The notes beneath the pieces are model-generated. The model ran no database searches, was not told the DNA's origin, and saw only the letters and a program-made list of their open reading frames with translations. 64,000 bases of DNA from Streptomyces sp. WM6378 (GTDB taxonomy: Bacteria > Actinomycetota > Actinomycetes > Streptomycetales > Streptomycetaceae), in contig NZ_LGDD01000350.1 of NCBI RefSeq assembly GCF_001279695.1, positions 62,001 to 126,000 on the forward strand, written 5' to 3'. Positions 26,955 through 34,863 of the stretch are shown here, piece by piece. Every line of letters begins with the position of its first letter. Within the stretch, counting starts at the first letter, position 1. Both the position numbers and the translations under genes were made by a program.

Positions 26955-27812
26955 TCAGGCGATCCGGTCGAGCACCCCGATGAGGCGGGTGACGGTCGCG
27001 GCCATCGCCTGGCGGCCGACCGTCAGGTAGGTGCGGGCGTCCACCGCTTCGGGGTGGGCGGCGAGGTAGGAGCGGATGGCGTCGGTCATGGCGATGTTCA
27101 GCGCGGTGCCGATGTTGACCTTGGCGATGCCGCCGGCCACGGCGGCCGACAGCGCGTCGTCCGGTACGCCGGAGGAGCCGTGCAGGACGAGCGGGACCCG
27201 CAGCGCGTCGTCGAGCCTGGCGAGGAGGGCGTGGTCCAGTTCGGCGGTGCGCGAGGTCATGGCGTGGGTGCTGCCGATGGCCACGGCGAGCGCGTCGACG
27301 CCCGACTCGGCGACGAACTGCCGCGCCTCGTCGGGGTCGGTGCGCGCGCCGGGCGCGTGCGCGTCAAGGGGCGCCTTGCCGTCCTTGCCGCCGACCTCCC
27401 CCAACTCGGCCTCGATCCACAGCCCTTGGGTGTGCGCCCAATCAGCGGCCGCCCTGGTGGCGGCCAGGTTGTCCTCGTACGGCAGGTGGGCCGCGTCGTA
27501 CATGGCGGAGCTGAAGCCGGCGTCGGCGGCCTGGCGCAGGAGTTCGTCCTGCTTGACGTGGTCGAGGTGGAGCGCGACCGGTACGGAGGCGGCTTCGGCG
27601 GCCGCGGCGGCGGCGCGGGCGAGCGGCAGGACCCGGCCGTAGCGGAACTTGACCACGTTCTCGCTGACTTGGAGGACGACCGGCGACTTGGCCGCCTCGG
27701 CGCCCGCGATGACCGCCTCGGCATGTTCCAGCGTGATGATGTTGAAGGCCGCGACGGCGCGGCGTTTGGCGGCGGCCTCGGCGACGAGTGTGCCGGTCCG
27801 GGCGAGTGGCAT
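26955..27812 (-). CDS. Class II fructose/tagatose-bisphosphate aldolase family
   Basis: The 285-residue protein is a class II (zinc) aldolase of the GatY/KbaY/FbaA type: HLDHVKQ near 82 and HGSSGVPDD near 210 supply metal and phosphate ligands, and EAELGEVGGKDG the second metal site. It cleaves or forms a ketose bisphosphate. With the SIS gene 69 bp upstream and the DeoR gene divergent, a role in amino-sugar/tagatose-type catabolism is inferred. Confidence 0.85.
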   Translation of the reverse strand: MPLARTGTLVAEAAAKRRAVAAFNIITLEHAEAVIAGAEAAKSPVVLQVSENVVKFRYGRVLPLARAAAAAAEAASVPVALHLDHVKQDELLRQAADAGFSSAMYDAAHLPYEDNLAATRAAADWAHTQGLWIEAELGEVGGKDGKAPLDAHAPGARTDPDEARQFVAESGVDALAVAIGSTHAMTSRTAELDHALLARLDDALRVPLVLHGSSGVPDDALSAAVAGGIAKVNIGTALNIAMTDAIRSYLAAHPEAVDARTYLTVGRQAMAATVTRLIGVLDRIA

Positions 27813-27881
27813 CAGTGCTTCCCCTTCACCTGTGTCACGCAGTTGGGTGTCGCAGCGTTCGGTCTCACGTCTCGCGCCCGC

Positions 27882-28766
27882 TCACGCGCCGTCGAGGATG
27901 ACCGAGCGGGTGAGGTGGCGCGGCCGGTCCGGGTCGAGTCCGCGGGCGGCCGCGACGGCGACGGCGAGGCGCTGGGCGCGGACGAGTTCGGCGAGCGGGT
28001 CGAGGCGGCCCTCGATCCACAGCGCACCGGTCGCGGCCACCTGCTCGGCCAGTCCTTCGGGGGCTTCGCCGAACATCCAGGTGGCGGTCGTGGTGGTGGA
28101 GATGCTGATGGGGCCGTGGCGGTACTCCATCGCCGGGTAGGCCTCGGTCCAGGACAGCGACGCCTCGCGCATCTTGAGGGCGGCTTCCTGGGCGAGGCCG
28201 TTGGTCCAGCCACGGCCGAGGAAGCTGAACTGGGTTGATTCCACGAGGCCTTCGGGCAGCGGCTCGGCGAGCGCGGTGCGGGCGTCGGCGACGGCCTGCT
28301 CGGTGTGCAGCCCGAGGTGGGCGCGGAGCAGCGTGAACGCTGTGGTGGCGAAGCGGGTCTGGACGACCGACTCCTCGTCCGCGAAGTCGAGCACCACGAT
28401 GTCGTCGGCGGCCCGCATCACCGGCGTGGCGGGGTCGGCCGTGACGGCGGTGGTACGGGTCCGGCCGCGCACCTGCGCGAGGAGGTCGAGCACCTCCGTG
28501 GTGGTACCGGAGCGGGTCAGCGCGACGACCCGGTCATAGGCGCGCGAGGCGGGGAATTCGGAGGCGGCGAAGGCGTCGGTCTCGCCGAGGCCCGCGCTCT
28601 CGCGGAGCGCGGCGACGGCCTGCGCCATGAAGAAGGAGGTGCCGCAACCGACGACGGCGACGCGCTCGCCGGGGGCCGGCAGGGCGTCCTTGTGCTGGAG
28701 GGCCAGTTCGGCCGCCCGCTTCCAGCATTCGGGCTGACTGCTCAGTTCGTTCGCGACATGGCTCAT
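27882..28766 (-). CDS. SIS-domain sugar-phosphate isomerase (AgaS-like)
   Basis: The 294-residue protein has two SIS domains with GCGTSFFMAQ near 39 and LTRSGTTTEV near 84, as in amino-sugar deaminase/isomerases. ATG 28,766 follows GGGAG by 6 bases. It is first in an operon with the class II aldolase and divergent from a DeoR regulator. An isomerisation or deamination of a phosphorylated amino sugar is likely. Confidence 0.85.
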   Translation of the reverse strand: MSHVANELSSQPECWKRAAELALQHKDALPAPGERVAVVGCGTSFFMAQAVAALRESAGLGETDAFAASEFPASRAYDRVVALTRSGTTTEVLDLLAQVRGRTRTTAVTADPATPVMRAADDIVVLDFADEESVVQTRFATTAFTLLRAHLGLHTEQAVADARTALAEPLPEGLVESTQFSFLGRGWTNGLAQEAALKMREASLSWTEAYPAMEYRHGPISISTTTTATWMFGEAPEGLAEQVAATGALWIEGRLDPLAELVRAQRLAVAVAAARGLDPDRPRHLTRSVILDGA

Positions 28767-28817
28767 GCCGGGCTCCCACCCTCTGAAATCTGACACTCTC
28801 TGGATCTGACGCGCCAC

Positions 28818-28865
28818 ATGCTTGTTTCTGCAAAATATAGCTCGATTTCGAGCACGATCAAGCAT
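28818..28865. promoter_or_regulatory. Operator candidates for DeoR regulator
   Basis: The 157-bp divergent gap holds GCTCGATTTCGAGC (28,840-28,853, palindromic) and flanking ATGCTTG / CAAGCAT arms (28,818-28,824 and 28,859-28,865). The stretch is A/T-rich for this genome and overlaps both likely promoters, so it should be where the divergently encoded DeoR protein binds. Confidence 0.5.
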
Positions 28866-28923
28866 CGGGCCGTGCGCTAAGGTCATTACGTACGGTTACC
28901 GGTACGAAGAATGGAGGGCGCGG

Positions 28924-29703
28924 ATGTCTCGCGATGCCCGCTGGCAGGCGCTCCTCGAACTGCTCGTGGAACAGGGCCGCCTGGACGTCGACGAGGCGGC
29001 GACCGCCCTCGGGGTCTCGGCCGCGACGATCCGCCGCGACTTCGACCAGCTCGCCGAGCAGCAGATGCTGGTGCGCACCCGGGGCGGCGCGCTCGTCCAC
29101 GGCGTCTCCTACGAGCTGCCCCTGCGTTACAAGACGGCGCGCCAGGCCTCGGAGAAGCAGCGCATCGCGAAGGCGGTGGCGGATCTGGTCTCCCCGGGCG
29201 AGGCGGTCGGCCTGACCGGCGGCACCACGACGACGGAGGTCGCCCGCGCGCTGGCCGTGCGGCCCGAACTGGCCACCGGATCACCGGCGTTGACGATTGT
29301 CACGAACGCGCTCAACATCGCCAACGAGCTGGCGGTGCGGCCTCAGTTCAAGATCGTGGTGACCGGCGGGGTGGCCCGTCCGCAGTCGTACGAGCTCACG
29401 GGGCCCCTCGCGGGCGGGGTGCTGAACCAGATCACGATGGATGTGGCGGTGCTCGGCGTCGGCGCCTTCGACGTGGCGCACGGGGCCTCGGCGCACGACG
29501 AGGACGAGGCCGGCATCAACCGGCTGCTGTGCGAGCGGGCTCAGCGGGTCGTCGTGGCCGCGGACTCGACGAAGCTGGGCAAGCGGACGTTCGCCCGGAT
29601 CTGCGCGACGTCCCAGGTGGGCACGCTGGTGACGGACACGGCGGTCTCGGAGGAGATGGTGGCCGAGTTCACCGAGGCCGGGGTGACGGTGCTCGCGGTC
29701 TGA
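28924..29703 (+). CDS. DeoR-family transcriptional regulator
   Basis: The 259-residue protein has an N-terminal DeoR helix-turn-helix (LGVSAATIRRDFDQLAE, about 25-41, then TRGGALV) and a C-terminal sugar-phosphate sensor fold (GLTGGTTTTEVA near 98, VVAADSTKLGKR near 215). It probably represses the divergent SIS-aldolase operon until a phosphosugar binds. ATG follows GGAGGG by about 6 bases. Confidence 0.92.
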   Translation: MSRDARWQALLELLVEQGRLDVDEAATALGVSAATIRRDFDQLAEQQMLVRTRGGALVHGVSYELPLRYKTARQASEKQRIAKAVADLVSPGEAVGLTGGTTTTEVARALAVRPELATGSPALTIVTNALNIANELAVRPQFKIVVTGGVARPQSYELTGPLAGGVLNQITMDVAVLGVGAFDVAHGASAHDEDEAGINRLLCERAQRVVVAADSTKLGKRTFARICATSQVGTLVTDTAVSEEMVAEFTEAGVTVLAV

Positions 29704-29706
29704 GCG

Positions 29707-29728
29707 GGGAGGGGCGGCAGCCCCTCCC
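29707..29728 (+). terminator. Terminator after deoR-type gene
   Basis: GGGAGGGGC-GGCA-GCCCCTCCC is a perfect 9-bp stem with a 4-base loop directly after the stop codon. Confidence 0.65.
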
Positions 29729-29772
29729 GGAGCACCTCCAACTGGCGTGCGAAAGCGCCGAGTTGGGCCCGG

Positions 29773-30372
29773 TCAGCCGATCCGCAGCGCCGGGAGGATG
29801 ACCGACTCAAGGAGTCCCGGCAGCGTGTCCTCGCCGCGGAAGCGGTCCTCGAAGAGGCGCTCGACGCGCAGCATGCCCATGATCATGGGGGCGACGTACC
29901 CGATCGCCGGGTTGTCCGCCGCCACCTCCCCGCGCTCGACGCCGCGCCGGAGCATCGCGTCGAGGGCGGCGATCTCGGGGTTCAGGACGGTCTCGCGCAG
30001 GGCTTCGCGCAGGTCCGGGTGCTTGATGTAGGCCTGGCCGACGGCTTCCATGAGCGCGGTGTCTGGGCCTTCGCGCCGGCCGACCGCCCGGGCCGCCTCG
30101 CGCAGGTCCCCGGCGAGGGTGCCGGTGTCGATGCCGGTGAAGAACGAGCAGCGGTTCCTGCCCAGCGCGGCGGTGACGAGCAGCGACTTGCTCTTCCACT
30201 GCCGGTACAGGGTGGCCTTGCCGCACTTGGTGCGCGCGGCCACGCCCTCCATCGTGACGGAGTCGTAGCCGCCCTCTCTGAGCAGGTCGAGCACCGCGTC
30301 GTACAGCTCCAGCTCGCGCTCGGGGCTGATCTTGCTGCGGCGGGCAGCGGCCGTGGCGGCCTGCGTCGACAT
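29773..30372 (-). CDS. TetR-family regulator
   Basis: The 199-residue protein has a TetR N-terminal helix-turn-helix (VTMEGVAARTKCGKATLYRQWKS, about 39-61) and a helical ligand domain. ATG 30,372 follows GGAGGGA by 4 bases. It is divergent from a PAP2/EamA-type gene pair, with a 38-bp perfect palindrome between them, so it likely controls that pair and itself. Confidence 0.9.
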   Translation of the reverse strand: MSTQAATAAARRSKISPERELELYDAVLDLLREGGYDSVTMEGVAARTKCGKATLYRQWKSKSLLVTAALGRNRCSFFTGIDTGTLAGDLREAARAVGRREGPDTALMEAVGQAYIKHPDLREALRETVLNPEIAALDAMLRRGVERGEVAADNPAIGYVAPMIMGMLRVERLFEDRFRGEDTLPGLLESVILPALRIG

Positions 30373-30431
30373 CGTTCCCTCCGGAGAAAAACAAGGGGTG
30401 CTCCTGCACGTACGAGAGTAGGCTCCGCTCA

Positions 30432-30469
30432 ATCGAGACGCAAACGTATCGAGACGTTTGCGTCTCGAT
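30432..30469. promoter_or_regulatory. Long palindromic operator for TetR
   Basis: ATCGAGACGCAAACG and CGTTTGCGTCTCGAT are perfect 15-bp arms around an 8-base centre that itself repeats TCGAGA. CGAGACG-type units therefore occur three times, enough for two TetR dimers. It is centred in the divergent promoter gap (30,373-30,543). Confidence 0.7.
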
Positions 30470-30543
30470 GAGTTTCGATCTAGCCTTCCTACGTTTGCTT
30501 GTGTTTTTTCCACGTATCGATCCAGGTTCAAAGGGGCCGGAGA

Positions 30544-31434
30544 ATGTTTGCCGGTATAACCACGGGGACGCGTCGCCAGACCCGTCCCGCCGGACCGGAG
30601 ACGACCGCTTCCCGGCCGCCCCTGGTACGCGAGCTGCTGCTCGTGACCGCGCTCTTCCTCGTGTACAAGTTCGGCCGCCAGCTGGCCAACGGACACGAGG
30701 CGAGTGCCTTCGACAACGCCGACCGCGTCTGGAGCTGGGAGCGCGCGCTGCACCTGCCCGGCGAGGGCTCCGTGCAGCATCTGCTGCTGCACGGCGACAC
30801 CCTCGTCAAGGCCGCGAACACCTTCTACGCGACGGTGCACTTCCCGGCCACGGTGGCCTTCCTGGTCTACCTGTACCTGCGCCGCCCGGGCCACTACCTG
30901 TGGTCGCGCCGGGTGCTCGCGGGGCTCACGGCCGCCGCCCTGGTCCTGCACATCACGGTCCCGCTCGCCCCGCCGCGCATGCTCACCACGGCCGGACTCG
31001 TCGACACCGCACAGGTCTACGGGCCCTCCGTGTACGCCGCGACGCCGGACAACGACGCCATGGCGAACCAGTTCGCGGCGATGCCCTCGCTGCACTTCGG
31101 CTGGGCGCTGATGGTCGCGATCGGGCTGATCATGGCGACCCGGAGCCGCTGGCGCTGGCTGTGGCTGCTGCACCCGGCGCTCACCCTGTTCGTGGTCGTC
31201 GGCACCGCGAACCACTACTGGCTGGACGCGATCGTGGCCACCGTGCTGCTGGGGGCGGTGCTGTACTTCGTGCCGTCGCCGAAGCGGCCCGCAAGGTTGC
31301 CTGCGGCATCCAAGGCGGGCCGGCAGGCGCCCGCCTCGGAGCAGGCATCCGGGGCTCCGCAGACCCCCGCCCCTCAGCCCGCTCTCGCGTCCCAGCAGGC
31401 ACCCTCGCCCCAGCTCTCCGAGGCCGCGCTATGA
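30544..31434 (+). CDS. PAP2-superfamily membrane phosphatase (AUR1-like)
   Basis: The 296-residue polytopic membrane protein has about six hydrophobic segments and the phosphatase motifs MPSLHFGWA near 180 and ANHYWLDA near 223, both with catalytic histidines. The last 45 residues are a Pro/Ala-rich tail. Relatives dephosphorylate isoprenoid or lipid phosphates or transfer head groups at the membrane. It overlaps the next gene by 4 bp. Confidence 0.82.
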   Translation: MFAGITTGTRRQTRPAGPETTASRPPLVRELLLVTALFLVYKFGRQLANGHEASAFDNADRVWSWERALHLPGEGSVQHLLLHGDTLVKAANTFYATVHFPATVAFLVYLYLRRPGHYLWSRRVLAGLTAAALVLHITVPLAPPRMLTTAGLVDTAQVYGPSVYAATPDNDAMANQFAAMPSLHFGWALMVAIGLIMATRSRWRWLWLLHPALTLFVVVGTANHYWLDAIVATVLLGAVLYFVPSPKRPARLPAASKAGRQAPASEQASGAPQTPAPQPALASQQAPSPQLSEAAL

Positions 31435-32345
31435 ACGAATCCGCGCTGCTCGCCATCCTGCTCTCGCTCGCCTCGGCCGCCGGCTACGCGCTGGCCGCCG
31501 TCGGCCAGTCCCGGCTCGCCGCTCAAGGCGGCGGCGGCCTCGGGCAGTTGCTCACCCGGCCCCTGTGGTGGTGGGCGGTCGGCCTCAATGTGGCCGGCGC
31601 CCTCATGCACGTGGCCGCGCTCCACTACGGCCCGCTCACCCTGGTCCAGCCGCTCGGCGCACTCACCCTGGTCGCCGCGCTGCCGCTCTCCGCGTACTAC
31701 GAGCGGCGGCGCGTCACCCGGCGCGAATGGCGCGGCGCGGCGTGGACGCTGGCCGGGCTCACCGGCCTGATCGCGGTCACCGGTCCCGCGAGCCCCGGCG
31801 ACGCGCTCAGCCTGCGCGAGGCGCTCGCCATCGCCGCGGCCACCGCGCTGCTGCTCGCCTTCCTCGTCCGGGCCGGGGCGCACTCCGCACGCGGCGGCGG
31901 CCTCGGCCATGCCACCGCGTCCGGCGCCGCTTCGGGCGTGGCGTCCGCGCTGACCCAGACCGTCACCGCGTCGCTGGCCCGCGAACTGCCCGGGGGCCCG
32001 CTGAACTGGTGGCAGACCGCCCTGATCGCGGTGCTCGTCGCGACGTTCGCGGTCGGCGGGCTGCTGCTCTCGCAGGCCGCCTACCGCGGTGGCCTCGCCG
32101 CCCCGCTGGCCGTCGTGAACCTCGCCAACCCGGCGGCGGCCGCGGTGATCGGGGTCGCGCTGCTCGGCGAGAGCTTCCACGGCGGACCGCTCGGCTGGCT
32201 GGTCGCCGCCGCGTCAGCGGGCGTCGCGGCCCGCGGCGTGCTCATGCTGACCGGCGCGACGCCCGCGGAGCTCCCCGCGCCTGTGCCCGCGCCCCTGCCC
32301 ACCGACCTGTCGGCCCCCGAGCCGGCCGTCCGCATCACCGCCTGA
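31431..32345 (+). CDS. EamA/DMT-type transporter or lipid-related membrane protein
   Basis: The 304-residue protein has about ten transmembrane helices in two halves, with YGPLTLVQPLGALTLV near 65 and LAAPLAVVNLANP near 220, typical of EamA/DMT (or NIPA-like) permeases. A Pro-rich tail follows. It is translationally coupled to the PAP2 gene (ATGA). The substrate is unknown. Confidence 0.8.
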   Translation: MNESALLAILLSLASAAGYALAAVGQSRLAAQGGGGLGQLLTRPLWWWAVGLNVAGALMHVAALHYGPLTLVQPLGALTLVAALPLSAYYERRRVTRREWRGAAWTLAGLTGLIAVTGPASPGDALSLREALAIAAATALLLAFLVRAGAHSARGGGLGHATASGAASGVASALTQTVTASLARELPGGPLNWWQTALIAVLVATFAVGGLLLSQAAYRGGLAAPLAVVNLANPAAAAVIGVALLGESFHGGPLGWLVAAASAGVAARGVLMLTGATPAELPAPVPAPLPTDLSAPEPAVRITA

Positions 32346-32356
32346 GGGCACCCGCC

Positions 32357-33466
32357 TCAGACGTCCAGCGTGATCGCGTCCTTGGCGCGCGCCACGGATT
32401 CCTCGGCGGCCGGACCACCCGGGTTCTCGGTCGCCAGCGCCTGATTGAGCTCCACGAAGGGGCGCAGGCGCGCCTCGTACTCCGCGAAGGCCGCACGGTG
32501 CTCCCCGCCCGTGCGGCCGAGCGCGTCCGCGAGGACGTACGCGCCGACCAGCGCGAGGCCGGTGCCCTGGCCGGAGAGCGGCGAGGCGCAGTACCCGGCG
32601 TCGCCGAGCAGCACGGCCCGCCCGCGCGACCAGTGGTCGAGCCGGATCTGGGCCATGGCGTCGGAGTAGAAGTCGGGCGCCTCCCACAGCGCCTTCAGGA
32701 GCCGTGGCGTCTCCCAGCGCAGCGCGCCCATCCGCTCGGCGACCTCCCGCTTCAGCGCTTCGGAGTCCCGGTTCGCGGGGTCGAAGGGGCCGGACGCGAA
32801 GCCGAAGGTGATCCTCAACTCGCTGTTGTCGCGCACCGGGTAGATCCCGTACCCGGCGTCTCCGTCGCGCTGCCAGAGCTGCCAGTTGTCCAGGCCGAGG
32901 AAGTTCTCCGCGCTGAAGATCGCGAGATGCGTGCCGAGGTGGTGCAGGAAGTCCGCCTCGGGCCCGAAGACGAGCCCGCGCACGGTCGAGTGCAGCCCGT
33001 CGGCCCCGACCACGAGGTCGAACGTACGGGATGTGCCGTGCTCGAAGTCGACGCGGACGCCGTCCTCGTCCTGGTCCAGCGCGGTGATGCGGTCCCCATG
33101 GATGAACTCGGCCTGCCCATGGGCGAGTTGCTCCAGCATGCCGATGAGGTCCTCGCGCAGCAGCTCGACGTCCCCGCTGTCGAGGCGGCCGCTGCTGAAC
33201 GTGGCCTCGGTGGACCGGTGGAGCTCGTTGCCGTCGGCGTCGAGCACGGACATGCCCCGCATGCGGGTGGCCGCCGCGCGCACCGGGCCGAGCAGTCCCA
33301 TCCGCTCCACGACATCCAGCGCCACTCCTCGGATGTCGACCGCCTGGCCGCCCGGCCGAAGCCCCGGGGCACGCTCGACGACGGTCGGCGCGAAGCCGCC
33401 CCGACGCAGCCAGTACGCCAGCGCGCAGCCGGCGACTCCGGCGCCGGAGATGAGGACGGTCTTCAT
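32357..33466 (-). CDS. FAD-dependent monooxygenase (TetX-like group)
   Basis: The 369-residue flavoprotein has GAGVAG at 8-13, VVGADGLHS near 162 and LLGDAGYCASPLSGQG near 283. ATG 33,466 follows AAGGAG by 7 bases. Such enzymes hydroxylate phenolic compounds or inactivate antibiotics. It is divergent from a GntR-TetR fusion regulator, an arrangement typical of drug-inducible detoxification. Confidence 0.87.
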   Translation of the reverse strand: MKTVLISGAGVAGCALAYWLRRGGFAPTVVERAPGLRPGGQAVDIRGVALDVVERMGLLGPVRAAATRMRGMSVLDADGNELHRSTEATFSSGRLDSGDVELLREDLIGMLEQLAHGQAEFIHGDRITALDQDEDGVRVDFEHGTSRTFDLVVGADGLHSTVRGLVFGPEADFLHHLGTHLAIFSAENFLGLDNWQLWQRDGDAGYGIYPVRDNSELRITFGFASGPFDPANRDSEALKREVAERMGALRWETPRLLKALWEAPDFYSDAMAQIRLDHWSRGRAVLLGDAGYCASPLSGQGTGLALVGAYVLADALGRTGGEHRAAFAEYEARLRPFVELNQALATENPGGPAAEESVARAKDAITLDV

Positions 33467-33692
33467 GGCGAACTCCTTGATGAGCGAGATGAGTAAGATG
33501 AGCGACGCAAATACGGTGTACGCGAACTGAATGTACGACGTACTCGCACCTCCACCAACCGCCTTTCCCCTCAACTGAGCTAGGACAGAAAGCAGTCCGG
33601 CCCGGCGTTTCGCTGCTAGCCTCTGCACTAGTACAGGCAGCGCGGCCGTCCAAAAGAATTCCGCGGCCGCCGACGGGAAGGACGTACGGGGC

Positions 33693-34640
33693 ATGGCCGT
33701 GCAGAGCGAACCGCCCTACCTGCGGATCGTCGCCGAGATCCGGCGGCGCATCACGAGCGGCGAGCTCGCGCCGGGCGACCGGGTGCCCTCGACCCGGGGC
33801 ATCGTCAAGGAGTGGGGAGTCGCGCTCGCCACGGCCACCAAGGTGCTCACCACCCTGCGCCTCGAAGGGTTCGTGGAGACGCTCCCCCGGGTCGGCACCG
33901 TGGTCAGGGACCGCGCCCCGGTGCCGCCGGCGAAGGTACGCACGAGGCCCGAGCAGGATCTGACGCGCCATCGGATCGTGCGGGCCGCCATGGACATCGC
34001 GGACAGCGAGGGCCTGGCTGCGCTGTCGATGCGCGGGGTGGCGGCCCGGCTCGGGGTCGCCGCGATGTCGCCGTACCGGTATGTCGGCAGCAAGGACGAC
34101 CTGGTGCTCCTGATGGCCGACGCTGCGTTCGGCGAGGCCCGCTATCCGGCCGTGCCGCCGCACGGCTGGCGGGCGCGCCTCGAACTCGGCGGCCGGACGC
34201 TCTGGTCGCTGTTCCGCGCGCACCCATGGCTGGCTCAACTCACCCCGCTCACCCGGCCGTTGCTGCTTCCCAACCTCATGACGCACGCCGAGTGGGCGCT
34301 GGCCGCGCTCGACGGGCACGGGCTCGACCCGGTCGCCATGATGGACGTGCACGTGCTCCTGTACGGCTATGTGCAGGGGCTCGCGGTCGGCCTTGAGCAG
34401 GAGGCGCAGGCCGCGGCCGCCACCGGGGTGAGCGAGGACGGGTGGATGGAGCAGCAGGCCGCGGCGCTCAACTCCCTTGTGGCGTCCGGGAGATACCCGG
34501 TCTTCAACCGGGTCACGGCGGCGCTTGCGGACGGGTACGAGGTGCGGTTCGACGAGCTCTTCGAGTTCGGGCTCGGCCCGCTGCTCGACGGTTTCGCGAC
34601 CGTCATCGAGGGCGGGCGGCCTGGACCGGCGCCGGGGTGA
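33693..34640 (+). CDS. GntR-TetR fusion transcriptional regulator
   Basis: The 315-residue protein carries two DNA-binding domains. Residues 1-75 form a GntR winged helix ([19 protein letters not shown], then [16 protein letters not shown]). Residues about 90-140 form a TetR helix-turn-helix ([21 protein letters not shown]), followed by a TetR-type ligand domain. It is divergent from the monooxygenase gene; the 226-bp gap contains GTACGACGTAC (33,533-33,543) and a TGCACTAGTACA-like element. Confidence 0.88.
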   Translation: MAVQSEPPYLRIVAEIRRRITSGELAPGDRVPSTRGIVKEWGVALATATKVLTTLRLEGFVETLPRVGTVVRDRAPVPPAKVRTRPEQDLTRHRIVRAAMDIADSEGLAALSMRGVAARLGVAAMSPYRYVGSKDDLVLLMADAAFGEARYPAVPPHGWRARLELGGRTLWSLFRAHPWLAQLTPLTRPLLLPNLMTHAEWALAALDGHGLDPVAMMDVHVLLYGYVQGLAVGLEQEAQAAAATGVSEDGWMEQQAAALNSLVASGRYPVFNRVTAALADGYEVRFDELFEFGLGPLLDGFATVIEGGRPGPAPG

Positions 34641-34785
34641 GCCCCTTGGACAGCGGGACCAGCCAGTCGCCGCTGACCCGGGCCTTCTGGGCGAAGCCGC
34701 CGTCGTGCCGCTCGCCGACGCCGTAGCCGTTGAGCACCACCTTGTCGCCGGGCGCGAACGAGGCGTGCCTGGACGACTCTTGCCC
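34640..34785 (-). pseudogene. Fragment of YhdH/AcuI-type quinone oxidoreductase
   Basis: The minus strand translates to [17 protein letters not shown] followed by [18 protein letters not shown], the central part of the acrylyl-CoA reductase/YhdH medium-chain dehydrogenase family. Only about 50 of 325 residues remain, with no start and no C-terminal half. Confidence 0.6.
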
Positions 34786-34807
34786 CAGGTTCCCCTCCGC
34801 GCGCGGA

Positions 34808-34840
34808 GGGGCCGTACCGGACGGCTCACGGTACGGCCCC
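34808..34840 (-). terminator. Terminator after GH31 gene
   Basis: GGGGCCGTACCG and CGGTACGGCCCC form a perfect 12-bp stem 23 bp beyond the GH31 stop codon. Confidence 0.65.
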
Positions 34841-34863
34841 CGACCCGGTGGCGGACGGTCAGG

